Assembly: GCF_002157735.2 (NCBI RefSeq)
Contig: NZ_AP018690.1
Location: 682,001-746,000 of the forward strand
DNA from: Vibrio aphrogenes
GTDB taxonomy: Bacteria; Pseudomonadota; Gammaproteobacteria; Enterobacterales; Vibrionaceae
Length of the DNA stretch: 64,000 nt
Direction: 5' to 3'
In this document: positions 44,082-53,829 of the stretch, piece after piece
Numbering within the stretch: position 1 is the stretch's first letter
Layout of the letters: every line of letters starts with the position of its first letter
The notes under the pieces: model-generated
The model's database searches: none
The model's input: only the letters and a program-made list of their open reading frames with translations
Told to the model about the DNA's origin: nothing
Program-made: the position numbers and the translations under genes

Positions 44082-44489
44082 TTATTGAACTACTTCTAAT
44101 GAGTCAGTATCAATCGCAATATTATTCCAATCTTTTTCAACTTCACCACGAATGATAATGGTATGTTCCGGCGTAACAATACGGCCAAACCAAATATCAT
44201 CATCAATCTCTACCGTGATTTCACCCGTTTCATCTTGGAAGATATAATCATCATCCCCTAATGACATCGTCAAATGACCGGTTAACTCTACTTTGGTGTC
44301 ATCACTGGCATTTATAGCACTGATCACATCACGAATAATACGCTTTGATTTACTCGGGCCTTGAAACCCACCTTTATGTTGCTGCACAACCGGTTGACCA
44401 TCAGCAGAGACAAGGTGGTTGTTCGCCAAAACAGATACCGATGTTAGGCTCAATACACTCGCCAATAATATTGCTTTCATAGTTTTCAT
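44082..44489 (-). CDS. YgiW/YdeI family BOF-domain periplasmic stress protein
   Basis: A 135-residue secreted protein. A signal peptide (1-22, ending VLA) is followed by the bacterial OB-fold block, with VELTGHLTMSLGDDDYIFQDETGEITVEIDDDIW and IIRGEVEKDW characteristic of the YgiW/YdeI group. In enteric bacteria these proteins contribute to tolerance of peroxide, cadmium or antimicrobial peptides. The ligand is unknown. The gene appears alone. Confidence 0.85.
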   Translation of the reverse strand: MKTMKAILLASVLSLTSVSVLANNHLVSADGQPVVQQHKGGFQGPSKSKRIIRDVISAINASDDTKVELTGHLTMSLGDDDYIFQDETGEITVEIDDDIWFGRIVTPEHTIIIRGEVEKDWNNIAIDTDSLEVVQ

Positions 44490-44570
44490 CTCAACAATGC
44501 TTATGTTGCCAATTCATAACGCTATCATGCCTCAGTAAACGTGAAGAGTGCGTGAAAAACATATTCACAA

Positions 44571-45770
44571 TCATAAGTTTTTATTCTTTAATCGATATTC
44601 TTTCGGTGTTTTATCGAAAGTTTTTTTAAAAACAGAATACATATATTGTAAAGACGGGTAACCGCATAATTCAGAAATCTCGGAAATAGCAAGTTCCGTT
44701 GCTCTCAATAGACTACAGGCTCTATTTAATTTAGAATTATGGATTTCTTGGTGTATTGAATGTCCGCGCTCCTCTTTGAAACGAGTTTCCATATTCGAAC
44801 GAGATATGCCGACATAGCTTAACACTTGCTCCACTTTGATTCCTTTGCAAGCCTTCTGCCGAATAAAGTGCATCGCTTGAATAACGTAAGGATCTTTTAA
44901 CGCTTGGAAGTCAGTACTTTGCCGTTCATAAACTTTCGTTGGAGGAACCAATACACGCACATTTTTTTTAGATTGAGTGATAAGAGGCGATTCTGATGAA
45001 CAGTAAAGATCTAGCTGTTGATGAAGCATTTTAGCGGCTTTATGCCCCATGGATTTACAACCTTGTCCAATAGAACTCAAAGAAACTCGAGTCAAATATC
45101 TAGCGAGCTCTTCATTATCAATACCAATGATTGAAATACGATCCGGAACCATTAAATTTAAATTTTCACAAGCTTGAAGCAAATGCCTTGCACGAGCATC
45201 CGTTACCGCGATAATCCCAGTTGGAGTCGACAGATTTTGTAACCAATCTGATAACCGATTCATATCATATTGCCAAGTTTTGGGATTAGTTTCATTCCCA
45301 AGGTAGACAGAGGATGGATAACCTTCACGATTCACAATATCAACAAAAGCTTTCCGTCTTTCATGCGCCCACCCATTAATTGAATCACAAGGTAGGCCAT
45401 AAAAGGCAAATTTTTGTATCCCTTTATTCTTTAAATGTTCAAAGGCCATTTTCACAAGCGCATAATTATCCGTAGCGACATAAGGTACATTAGGGTAATC
45501 ATCTTCAGATTGATAAGACCCCCCCACGCCGATCACAGGAATATCAATATTCGATAGTTGCTCAACTACATCAGGATTATCAAAATCAGCAATGATTCCA
45601 TCACCATTCCAATTATGAAAATGATTAATATTCGATGTAAAATCTTCTTCTAAAAAGATATCCCAACCACATTGACTTGCTTGAATATACTCCCCGATAC
45701 CCTCAATAACTTGCCTGTCATACACTTTATTGGCATTAAACAGCAAAGCAATTCGATACTTTTTTTCCAT
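44571..45770 (-). CDS. xylR: xylose operon activator XylR
   Basis: A 399-residue regulator with an N-terminal LacI/periplasmic-binding-like sugar sensor (about 1-275; for example GIIADFDNP, YPNVPYVATDNY, GIIAVTDARARHL, ISIIGIDNEEL) and a C-terminal AraC-type double helix-turn-helix (about 290-399; GISRSNMETRFKEERG and the closing Y.S.F.K.FDKTP.EYR). This is the layout and length of E. coli XylR, which binds D-xylose and activates the xyl promoters. It is divergent from xylB. Confidence 0.92.
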   Translation of the reverse strand: MEKKYRIALLFNANKVYDRQVIEGIGEYIQASQCGWDIFLEEDFTSNINHFHNWNGDGIIADFDNPDVVEQLSNIDIPVIGVGGSYQSEDDYPNVPYVATDNYALVKMAFEHLKNKGIQKFAFYGLPCDSINGWAHERRKAFVDIVNREGYPSSVYLGNETNPKTWQYDMNRLSDWLQNLSTPTGIIAVTDARARHLLQACENLNLMVPDRISIIGIDNEELARYLTRVSLSSIGQGCKSMGHKAAKMLHQQLDLYCSSESPLITQSKKNVRVLVPPTKVYERQSTDFQALKDPYVIQAMHFIRQKACKGIKVEQVLSYVGISRSNMETRFKEERGHSIHQEIHNSKLNRACSLLRATELAISEISELCGYPSLQYMYSVFKKTFDKTPKEYRLKNKNL

Positions 45771-45939
45771 AACCTACTTATCATTATTTTTTTGAGCAGT
45801 ATAAATAATACTCTTCCTTATTCTGTGATAAGTACGACATTAGTAAAATCTATAAAAACGAGAACTAAAAAACATAATTGTATAAAACAGGGTACCAAAT
45901 GATGATAAATCACTATTTTTATTTATCAGGAAATCCATC
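45771..45939. promoter_or_regulatory. divergent xylR/xylB promoter region
   Basis: A 169-bp AT-rich spacer. TGTGATAAGTACGACAT near 45826 resembles half of a CRP site. XylR boxes are expected here but cannot be placed by eye. Confidence 0.4.
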
Positions 45940-47391
45940 ATGTTTATTGGTATCGATTTAGGAACATCTGGTGTAAAAGTCATTTTGTTAAATTCAGATG
46001 GCAATATTATCAGTACGCAACATACCTCATTAACCATCTCACGTCCTCACCCTCTCTGGTCAGAACAACACCCAGACCAATGGTGGGAAGCCACACAAAA
46101 AACCCTTGATTTATTAAGTGAAGAACAAGACTTATCACAAGTACAAGCCATTGGATTGTCAGGACAAATGCACGGTGCAACCTTATTAGACAAAGATGGT
46201 AATGTAATTCGTCCAGCCATACTATGGAATGATGGACGATGTGAAGCAGAATGCAAACAATTAGAAGAACTGGTCCCAAATAGCCGAATAATTACTGGTA
46301 ATATTATGATGCCAGGATTTACTGCCCCAAAAATTAAGTGGGTTCAACAACATGAGCCAGACAATTTTAATCGTCTTCATAAAGTCTTACTTCCGAAAGA
46401 TTACCTAAGATACAAACTCTGTGGCATCTTTGCTTCTGATATGTCAGATTCAGCAGGTACCATGTGGCTTGATATCCAACAACGTGATTGGAATGATGAG
46501 CTTCTCAGTGCCACAGGAGTGACGCGAGATAATATGCCTAATCTGTTTGAAGGTAATCAAATTACAGGACACCTCTTCTTAACACTGGCCAAACGGTGGG
46601 GAATGTCAACAGTCCCTATTGTCGCTGGCGCTGGTGACAATGCTGCTGGAGCGATAGGGGTGGGAATCATTAACCCTGGACAAGCAATGTTATCTCTCGG
46701 TACGTCAGGTGTATATTTTGCCGCAAGCGATGGTTTTATTTCCAATCCAGAATCAGCCCTACATAGCTTCTGTCATGCTCTTCCTAATACTTGGCATACC
46801 ATGTCCGTTATTCTCAGTGCCGCTTCTTGTTTAGATTGGGTCGCAAAAATTACCAATATGCCGGATGTCAGCACGTTATTAGCAAACATACAAAATAATG
46901 CTAACCCTCATTCACATGTTCTTTTTCTGCCCTATTTATCGGGTGAACGCACACCTCACAATAACCCTAATGCACAAGGGCTATTCTTTGGAATGACTCA
47001 TGAAACCACCGCTGCGGATCTTGGTTTAGCTGTCTTAGAAGGTGTTGGTTTTGCATTAGCCGATGGTTTTGATGCCCTTCATGTCACAAAATTTATCCCC
47101 AAAGAGGTCTGTTTAATTGGTGGTGGTGCCCGTAGTGCTTATTGGCGTCAAATGCTCTCTGATATTACAGGAATGACATTGGTTTTTCGTGAAGGCGGAG
47201 ATGTCGGTCCAGCTTTAGGGGCTGCTCGTTTAGCACAGCTTGCGGTTACGCCAAATGCAGATTTAAATGCCTTGTGCCCGATCCCCACATTAATTGAAAC
47301 CCATGTTACAAACTCAGAAAGGTATAATATGTACCAATTAAAGAGAGCGAAATTTCAAAAAATTTATCACCAAGTGAAGAACTTATTTTAA
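45940..47391 (+). CDS. xylB: xylulokinase
   Basis: A 483-residue FGGY-family kinase that phosphorylates D-xylulose to xylulose-5-phosphate for the pentose phosphate pathway. The phosphate-binding loop is IDLGTSGVKVIL at the N-terminus. GLSGQMHGATLLD, RPAILWNDGRC, GAGDNAAGAIGVG and the C-terminal ATP-binding LIGGGARSAYWRQ are family signatures. Length matches E. coli XylB. TCAGGA lies nine bases before the ATG. It is divergent from xylR and convergent with the xylose transporter gene. Confidence 0.95.
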   Translation: MFIGIDLGTSGVKVILLNSDGNIISTQHTSLTISRPHPLWSEQHPDQWWEATQKTLDLLSEEQDLSQVQAIGLSGQMHGATLLDKDGNVIRPAILWNDGRCEAECKQLEELVPNSRIITGNIMMPGFTAPKIKWVQQHEPDNFNRLHKVLLPKDYLRYKLCGIFASDMSDSAGTMWLDIQQRDWNDELLSATGVTRDNMPNLFEGNQITGHLFLTLAKRWGMSTVPIVAGAGDNAAGAIGVGIINPGQAMLSLGTSGVYFAASDGFISNPESALHSFCHALPNTWHTMSVILSAASCLDWVAKITNMPDVSTLLANIQNNANPHSHVLFLPYLSGERTPHNNPNAQGLFFGMTHETTAADLGLAVLEGVGFALADGFDALHVTKFIPKEVCLIGGGARSAYWRQMLSDITGMTLVFREGGDVGPALGAARLAQLAVTPNADLNALCPIPTLIETHVTNSERYNMYQLKRAKFQKIYHQVKNLF

Positions 47392-47500
47392 TTACTCCCT
47401 AAACTCATTATTTATACTGGCTATTTAAAATAGATCCATAATGATCACCCAAAGATTCATCCAAAGAAATACCTAAAACTCACTTCAAGTAAACTAAAAT

Positions 47501-47531
47501 AATAAGGGCTGATTTAAAATCAGCCCTTATT
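47501..47531. terminator. bidirectional terminator between xylB and xylE
   Basis: AATAAGGGCTGATTT (47501-47515) and AAATCAGCCCTTATT (47517-47531) form an almost complete palindrome. It serves both convergent genes, with A/T-rich flanks on each side. Confidence 0.85.
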
Positions 47532-47564
47532 ATTAATCATTTAATATAAAACATGGATAAACAC

Positions 47565-48950
47565 CTAATTTTTCCATAATTTTTCTAACTCTTCCAAAGA
47601 CTTTCCTTTCGTTTCAGGAATCCATTTATAAACAAAAAACACTGTAAATACAGCCATTAATCCATATAACCAAAATGGAAACCCACCATTGAACTCTTGA
47701 TATAAATAGCTTGTCTTAGCATTCATCATAGGAAAGGTTTGAGAAACTAAGAAATTAGAGACCCATTGAGCAAAAACAGCAATCGACAAAGCTTTTGAGC
47801 GAACTGAATTCGGAAATATTTCGGATAAAAGCACCCAAGTAACTGGGCCTAAAGACAGTGCAAAAGCAGCAATATACAACAACATAAAAAACAATAAATA
47901 ACCACCTATAGACTCTAAATATGCTGCGGTTCCTATCGCTAACATGCTAATGGCCATCGCTCCAGCACCTAACATCATCAAAGGCTTACGACCAAATTTA
48001 TCCACACTATAAATTGCAATTACAGTAAATGTTAAATTTACAGCACCAATTAATACCGTTTGAAGTAAAGCAATATCTGTAGTAGACGAACTAAATCCTT
48101 TTAATATTACTGGGGCATAATAAAGAAAAACATTAATTCCTGTTATTTGTTGCAAGATACTTAAACCAATACCAATAATTAGGATAGGAAGAATACGTTT
48201 AGAAAACACACTCATTGATGTTGAATTTGACTGAAAAGAGCTTTCAATTTCTTGACATTGTTTATCGAAATCATCTCCCTTATTAAGAGAAGCAATCAAT
48301 TTTCTAGCTTCAGACATTCTACCTTTCAATGCCAACCAACGAGGAGTTTCAGGCACCCCAAATAGCAATATGAAAAATACTCCTGCTGGCAAACACTCAG
48401 AGGCGAACATATAACGCCACCCAACATTATTCAGCCATTGATCCGACCCGAGTAACGCAATACCATAGTTAACAAAGTAGACAACCAACATGCCAAATAT
48501 AATCGCAAATTGATTACAAGAAACTAAACTCCCTCTCTTTTGGGGCGGAGCTATTTCGGCAATGTACATTGGAGAAACCATAGATGCGATACCAACACCT
48601 ATACCACCTATTACACGGTAAATGATAAAACTCATATACGTACTACCCAGCGCCCAATTTAATGTCTCAGGCACTGCGGACCCTAAAGCTGAAATAAAAA
48701 ATAGAACAGCTGAAAAAATAAGAGAAGCTTTTCTACCATATTTAGCGCTCACACTTCCGGCTATAATTGCACCTATAACACAACCAATCAATGCTGATGA
48801 CGCAGCAAACCCTAGTTGAGCAGGAGACAATTGAAAATAAACTTGCAAAGATTCTGCCGCTCCAGAAATAACGGCAGTATCATAACCAAATAATAACCCC
48901 CCTAATGCAACTACTAATGTTATATGGAAAATGCTTTTTCTATTTACCAT
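47565..48950 (-). CDS. xylE: sugar porter, probably D-xylose:H+ symporter (XylE-like)
   Basis: A 461-residue major facilitator of the sugar-porter family with twelve predicted membrane helices. Family motifs are GGLLFGYDTAVISGA at the first helix, RVIGGIGVGIASMVSPMYIAE, PETPRWL, QQITGINVFLYYAP, DKFGRKPLM and the C-terminal PETKGKSLEE. The xyl context and closeness to XylE/GLUT-type porters make D-xylose the likely substrate. It is divergent from xylA. Related porters carry arabinose or galactose, so the substrate is inferred. Confidence 0.85.
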   Translation of the reverse strand: MVNRKSIFHITLVVALGGLLFGYDTAVISGAAESLQVYFQLSPAQLGFAASSALIGCVIGAIIAGSVSAKYGRKASLIFSAVLFFISALGSAVPETLNWALGSTYMSFIIYRVIGGIGVGIASMVSPMYIAEIAPPQKRGSLVSCNQFAIIFGMLVVYFVNYGIALLGSDQWLNNVGWRYMFASECLPAGVFFILLFGVPETPRWLALKGRMSEARKLIASLNKGDDFDKQCQEIESSFQSNSTSMSVFSKRILPILIIGIGLSILQQITGINVFLYYAPVILKGFSSSTTDIALLQTVLIGAVNLTFTVIAIYSVDKFGRKPLMMLGAGAMAISMLAIGTAAYLESIGGYLLFFMLLYIAAFALSLGPVTWVLLSEIFPNSVRSKALSIAVFAQWVSNFLVSQTFPMMNAKTSYLYQEFNGGFPFWLYGLMAVFTVFFVYKWIPETKGKSLEELEKLWKN

Positions 48951-49275
48951 TTTTAATTCTCCTTATAATAATTATTCTTTATAAAAATAAAACAATATAA
49001 AAGAAGGAAATCCCCCCATTATTGGTTGCATTTTGAGCTGGGATTATTGTGATTAATATTATGCTATTTGTTATTGTCTTTATGTATTTTGGCTTTTGTG
49101 ATTTCAAATAAAAAAACAGATAAATTCATAACTCTCACCCAAAAGAAATAGAGCTATTTTGAGAGGTTGTGCACAATAAACAAATAGCTGAATTTGATTA
49201 TAAAATTTCATAATTGAGCACATTTTTATAATGTCAATAATGTTCACCATACAACATCAATATGGAATTTAAATT
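48951..49275. promoter_or_regulatory. divergent xylE/xylA promoter region
   Basis: A 325-bp very AT-rich spacer. Two CRP-like half-sites (TGTGA at 49048 and 49097) suggest catabolite control. XylR boxes are expected but not placed. No gene was seen. Confidence 0.45.
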
Positions 49276-50595
49276 ATGACTGAATTTTTTAAAAATGTAG
49301 CTCCTATCAAATTTGAAGGAAGCACAAGTACAAATCCTTTGGCATTTAAACATTACGACGAAAACAAAATGATTTTAGGAAAATCAATGAAAGATCATTT
49401 ACGTTTCGCTGCCTGTTATTGGCATAACTTTTGTTGGCAAGGACACGATATTTTTGGGAATCCAACATTCGATCGAGTCTGGATGAAAAGCAACGATCCA
49501 ATGGAACAGGCTAAAATGAAAGCTAATGCTGCATTTGAATTTTTCAGTAAACTCAATGTACCGTATTATTGCTTCCACGATACTGACGTTGCGCCAGAAG
49601 GGCATTCTCTAAAAGAATATGTCAATAACTTTTCAGAAATGGTAGACATACTCGAGCAAAAACAAGCTGAAACTGGCTTAAAATTACTTTGGGGAACCGC
49701 TAATGCTTTCTCCAATCCTCGTTATATGGCAGGCGCAGGGACAAACCCTGATCCCAAAGTCTTCGCTTATGCAGCAACTCAAATATTTAATGCCATGGCA
49801 GCAACCCAACGTTTAGGTGGGGAAAACTACGTACTATGGGGTGGCCGTGAAGGGTACGAAACACTATTAAATACCGATTTACGCCAAGAGCGCGAACAGC
49901 TAGGCCGTTTAATGCAGATGGTCGTAGAGCACAAACATAAAATAGGTTTTAAAGGAACGATCTTAATTGAACCTAAACCACAAGAGCCAACAAAACATCA
50001 ATACGACTATGACACAGCAACAGTATATGGTTTCCTTAAGCAATTTGGTCTAGAAAATGAAATCAAAGTTAACATTGAAGCTAACCATGCAACATTAGCC
50101 GGCCATAGCTTCCACCATGAAATTGCTACCGCAACGTCTTTAGGGTTATTAGGTTCTATTGATGCTAACCGAGGAGACCCACAACTAGGTTGGGATACTG
50201 ATCAATTTCCAAGTAGTGTAGAAGAAAATACCTTAGTAATGTATGAAGTATTAAAAGCTGGCGGATTTACCACTGGAGGCTTTAATTTCGATTCACGTGT
50301 TCGTCGTCCATCCATTGATGGTGAAGACCTATTTTATGGTCATATTGGTGGTATGGATACCATGGCTTTATCCCTAGAACGAGCAGCAAGCATGATTGAA
50401 AATGATCAGCTTTCCAAACATATTGCACAGCGCTACGCTGGATGGAATGAAGAGCTAGGTAAAAAAATATTAACAGGCGAAATGTCGTTAGAAGCCGTTG
50501 CTAAATTTGCCATTGAGAATGACATCCAACCCATTCAGCAATCAGGAAAACAAGAATATCTTGAAAATATCGTGAATAATTATATTTATAAATAA
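49276..50595 (+). CDS. xylA: xylose isomerase
   Basis: A 439-residue metal-dependent TIM-barrel enzyme that converts D-xylose to D-xylulose. Conserved stretches include [13 protein letters not shown] (catalytic His), [57 protein letters not shown] and [20 protein letters not shown], which carry the metal-binding Glu, Asp and His residues. Length equals E. coli XylA. A terminator follows at about 50615. Confidence 0.96.
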   Translation: MTEFFKNVAPIKFEGSTSTNPLAFKHYDENKMILGKSMKDHLRFAACYWHNFCWQGHDIFGNPTFDRVWMKSNDPMEQAKMKANAAFEFFSKLNVPYYCFHDTDVAPEGHSLKEYVNNFSEMVDILEQKQAETGLKLLWGTANAFSNPRYMAGAGTNPDPKVFAYAATQIFNAMAATQRLGGENYVLWGGREGYETLLNTDLRQEREQLGRLMQMVVEHKHKIGFKGTILIEPKPQEPTKHQYDYDTATVYGFLKQFGLENEIKVNIEANHATLAGHSFHHEIATATSLGLLGSIDANRGDPQLGWDTDQFPSSVEENTLVMYEVLKAGGFTTGGFNFDSRVRRPSIDGEDLFYGHIGGMDTMALSLERAASMIENDQLSKHIAQRYAGWNEELGKKILTGEMSLEAVAKFAIENDIQPIQQSGKQEYLENIVNNYIYK

Positions 50596-50954
50596 TTTCG
50601 ATTCACTGCAACCCAAGGGCAAAGTTTCCTCGTGCACACTTTGCCCTTAATTATTCTATCGTTCAGGTACTCCATCGCGCCCACAAGCTGACCTCTATTC
50701 AAAAAACTGATCACCTATTCATCTCACTCCTAACCGTTCTCACTGAAAATAACCTCATGAATCTAAATAATTTAATATAAATTTAATCATCTGAGTCTTA
50801 ACGAAACCCGGCTCATACTATTACAAATATGTAAGCATTTATTTCAAATAACCTCTTTATTATTGGTACTGTCGTAAAATACCTACAAAATTTATGGATA
50901 TAGGTTCTAAGCTTGCCGTATCTACCTATCTCCTGATCATGAAAGGTAAATTGC
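50596..50954. other. xylA-hyaA intergenic region
   Basis: About 360 bp without a gene. The first part holds the xylA terminator. The rest should carry the hydrogenase promoter, but no clear FNR- or Nar-type site was recognised. Confidence 0.5.
50615..50648 (+). terminator. xylA terminator
   Basis: AAGGGCAAAGT (50615-50625) and ACTTTGCCCTT (50638-50648) form a perfect 11-bp stem with a 12-nt loop, followed by AATTATT. It lies 20 bp after the xylA stop codon. Confidence 0.75.
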
Positions 50955-52094
50955 ATGGATACACATAACGCCTTATTCCAATTGGGTAAGTCTCGCCTTA
51001 AAAAACTAAAGCAAGACCCTTCCCTAAAATCCTCATCAAACTTGATCGACAAACTGGCAGAGCATGGTATTTCTCGTCGAGATTTTATGAAGTGGAGCGC
51101 CGCTTTAACTTCCATTCTTGCCCTTCCCTCTCCATTTACCAGTCTCGTTGCTGAAGCGGCTGAAATTGCAGATCGTGTGCCTCTTATTTGGTTACACCTT
51201 GCTGAATGTACGGGATGCTCAGAGTCCTTAATTCGTGCCGACACCCCAAATATTGATTCGATTATTTTCGATCATGCCTCGCTGGAGTATCACGAAACCT
51301 TAATGGCGGCTTCCGGTTTTCAAGCTGAAGAAAACCTCCACAATGCCATTAAAAATTACAAAGGACGTTATTTGCTAGCGGTTGAAGGAGGAGTTCCAAC
51401 GGCCAATAATGGGGCATTTTTAACCTTAGGCCCACATGGTGAAACGGGTTTAAGCCGAGTAAAAGAAGTGGCTAAAGATGCCGCCGCTATCATTGCTGTT
51501 GGGACTTGCGCCTCCTTTGGTGGCATCCAAGCTGCTGCGCCCAATCCAACTGGAGCAAAAGGGGTACATGAAGTGGTGACACAACCGGTGGTCAACCTTG
51601 GTGGCTGTCCACCCAATGAACGCAATATTGTTGGCACACTCATGTACTACATCATGTTTGGGAAATTACCACCACTTGATATGTATAGCCGTCCTAAATG
51701 GGCTTATGGTGCGCGCGTACACGATAATTGTGAACGCCGTGGTCATTTTGATTCTGGCGAATTTGTCGAAACCTTTGGCAGCCAAGAAGCCAAAGATGGT
51801 TATTGTTTGTATAAAGTCGGCTGCAAAGGTCCATACACCTATAACAACTGCCCAACCGAGCGCTTTAATAATCACACCAGTTGGCCAGTACTGGCAGGCC
51901 ACGGTTGCATTGGTTGTTCTGAGCCTAATTTTTGGGACACCATGTCAGATTTTGAGAAACCGTTGAGTCGCCAATTACTTAAAGGGCTAGATACCACCGC
52001 CGATACTGTGGGTGCTGTGGTATTAGGGGCTGCGGTTGTCGGTATTGGTGGTCACGCCGTTGCCAGTTTTTTTGCCAAACCTGTGGATGAATAA
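50955..52094 (+). CDS. hyaA: [NiFe] hydrogenase small subunit
   Basis: A 379-residue iron-sulfur subunit that carries electrons from the NiFe site to a membrane cytochrome. A twin-arginine signal (SRRDFMKW, 40-47) sends the folded pair to the periplasm. The proximal cluster region is ECTGC (84-88). GTCASFGGI, CPPNERN, DNCERRGHFD and GCKGPYTYNNCP follow with the other cluster ligands, and a C-terminal helix (about 350-370) anchors it. It has CTGC rather than the CTCC of O2-tolerant enzymes and lacks the second extra cysteine. AAAGG precedes the ATG. It is first in the hya operon. Confidence 0.95.
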   Translation: MDTHNALFQLGKSRLKKLKQDPSLKSSSNLIDKLAEHGISRRDFMKWSAALTSILALPSPFTSLVAEAAEIADRVPLIWLHLAECTGCSESLIRADTPNIDSIIFDHASLEYHETLMAASGFQAEENLHNAIKNYKGRYLLAVEGGVPTANNGAFLTLGPHGETGLSRVKEVAKDAAAIIAVGTCASFGGIQAAAPNPTGAKGVHEVVTQPVVNLGGCPPNERNIVGTLMYYIMFGKLPPLDMYSRPKWAYGARVHDNCERRGHFDSGEFVETFGSQEAKDGYCLYKVGCKGPYTYNNCPTERFNNHTSWPVLAGHGCIGCSEPNFWDTMSDFEKPLSRQLLKGLDTTADTVGAVVLGAAVVGIGGHAVASFFAKPVDE

Positions 52095-52097
52095 TTT

Positions 52098-53798
52098 ATG
52101 AATAAACGTATTGTCATCGATCCTATCACTCGTATTGAAGGCCACTTACGTATCGAAGTGGAAATCGACGAAACAAATACCATCCAAAAGGCTTGGGCAT
52201 CATCAACCTTATGGCGAGGCATCGAAACCATCGTCAAAGATCGTTCTCCACTTGATGTCGGCTTAATGGTTCAACGAATCTGTGGGGTTTGTACGTATTC
52301 TCACTACCGTTGCAGTACTGAAGCCATTGAAAATGCTCTAGGAATTACGATCCCAGTCAACGCACAATACATTCGTAGCCTCATGATGACCGCCCTACAT
52401 CTGCATGATCATATTGTGCATTTTTATCATTTACATGGTTTAGATTGGGTGGATGTCGTCTCCGCGTTAAGTGCAGACCCAGCCAAAGCCGCCCAAGTGG
52501 CAATGAAATATAGCGATACTCCGATTGCTTGTGGTGAAGGTGAGTTACGTCAAGTGCAAGAGCGAGTAAAAGGCTTAGTCGCCACCAGCAAACTGGGTCC
52601 ATTTGCGAATGGCTATTGGGGAAATAAAACCTACAAATTCACCCCCGAGCAAAACCTCATTGCCCTCTCGCATTACTTAAAAGCCTTAGAAGTACAACGC
52701 GTGGCAGCGCAGCTATTGGCCATCTTTGGAGGTAAGTCCCCACATCCACAATCGATTGTGGTCGGCGGTATTACGTCAGTACGCGATATGCTCAGCCCAG
52801 CTCGATTACAAGAATGGAAACAAAAATTCGATGACGTGGCCAACTTCATTGAAAACGCTTATTACCCCGACATTCTAATGGCAGCGGAGGCCTATAAAAC
52901 TGAGCCAAGCGCACTAGGCGGGCTGCATGTGAAAAACTTCCTGTGTAGCGATGAGTTCTTACTCAACAAAGGCCAGTTCTTATTCACTCAGGGGGTAGTA
53001 AAAAATGGCGATTTAAGTCAGGTTTTTGATTTGAATCCCGATGATATAAAAGAAGATGTCACGCACTCTTGGTATACCGCTGAGGCACCGCAACATCCTT
53101 ATCAAGGCACCACCATACCTGAATATACCGGCTTTATTGAACGCGACACCTTGGATGGCAAATTGCCCACCTTAAATGAAGACGGAAAATATTCTTGGGT
53201 CAAATCGCCGCGTTATCAAGGTGAAGCTTATGAAGTGGGCCCATTAGCCACCTTAATCGTCAACTATGCACGTGGCAATCAAGTGGTGGTTGATACTGTT
53301 GATCAATTCCTAGCACAAGCAGGATTACCGGTTGAAGCTTTATTTACCACTTTAGGCCGTACCGCAGGTCGTATGCTACAAAGCGTGATCAATTTACGTG
53401 AAAGTGTCAAAACCTTCGATGCTTTAGTCAGTAATATTGAAGTGGATGAATTAACTTACGTTGAGCCGCACATTGATCCTGCCGAAGAATATATCGGTCA
53501 TCAAATGATCGAAGCGCCACGTGGCATGCTCAGTCACTGGGTACGCATCAAAGACGGAAAGGTGGAAAACTATCAAGCCGTCGTGCCCACCACTTGGAAT
53601 GCGGGTCCAACCGATGAAAATGGCAAAATGGGGCCTTATGAAGCTTCTTTGGTTGGCATTCAACTAGAAGATCCAAGTAAGCCATTAGAAGTATTACGCG
53701 TCATTCACTCGTTTGACCCTTGTATGTCGTGTTCCGTTCATGTCATGGACTACCAACAGCAAACATTAGGCGAGTTTAAAGTGAATACTGCGGGTTAA
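52098..53798 (+). CDS. hyaB: [NiFe] hydrogenase large (catalytic) subunit
   Basis: A 566-residue NiFe-site subunit that splits H2. The N-terminal ligand pair is in RICGVCTYSH (Cys62, Cys65) and the C-terminal pair in DPCMSCSVH (540-548; Cys542, Cys545). The 18 residues after His548 are the peptide removed by the maturation protease once nickel is inserted. Only three bases separate it from the small subunit. The gene is intact and of normal length for group 1 membrane-bound uptake hydrogenases. Confidence 0.96.
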   Translation: MNKRIVIDPITRIEGHLRIEVEIDETNTIQKAWASSTLWRGIETIVKDRSPLDVGLMVQRICGVCTYSHYRCSTEAIENALGITIPVNAQYIRSLMMTALHLHDHIVHFYHLHGLDWVDVVSALSADPAKAAQVAMKYSDTPIACGEGELRQVQERVKGLVATSKLGPFANGYWGNKTYKFTPEQNLIALSHYLKALEVQRVAAQLLAIFGGKSPHPQSIVVGGITSVRDMLSPARLQEWKQKFDDVANFIENAYYPDILMAAEAYKTEPSALGGLHVKNFLCSDEFLLNKGQFLFTQGVVKNGDLSQVFDLNPDDIKEDVTHSWYTAEAPQHPYQGTTIPEYTGFIERDTLDGKLPTLNEDGKYSWVKSPRYQGEAYEVGPLATLIVNYARGNQVVVDTVDQFLAQAGLPVEALFTTLGRTAGRMLQSVINLRESVKTFDALVSNIEVDELTYVEPHIDPAEEYIGHQMIEAPRGMLSHWVRIKDGKVENYQAVVPTTWNAGPTDENGKMGPYEASLVGIQLEDPSKPLEVLRVIHSFDPCMSCSVHVMDYQQQTLGEFKVNTAG

Positions 53799-53829
53799 TA
53801 GCCCGCCTACTTTGAAAAGGACAAAGCTT

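Noticed and set aside
45300..50600. Formal genomic island call for the xyl block
   Set aside because: No integrase, tRNA, flanking repeat or insertion sequence was seen. AT-rich spacers alone are not enough.
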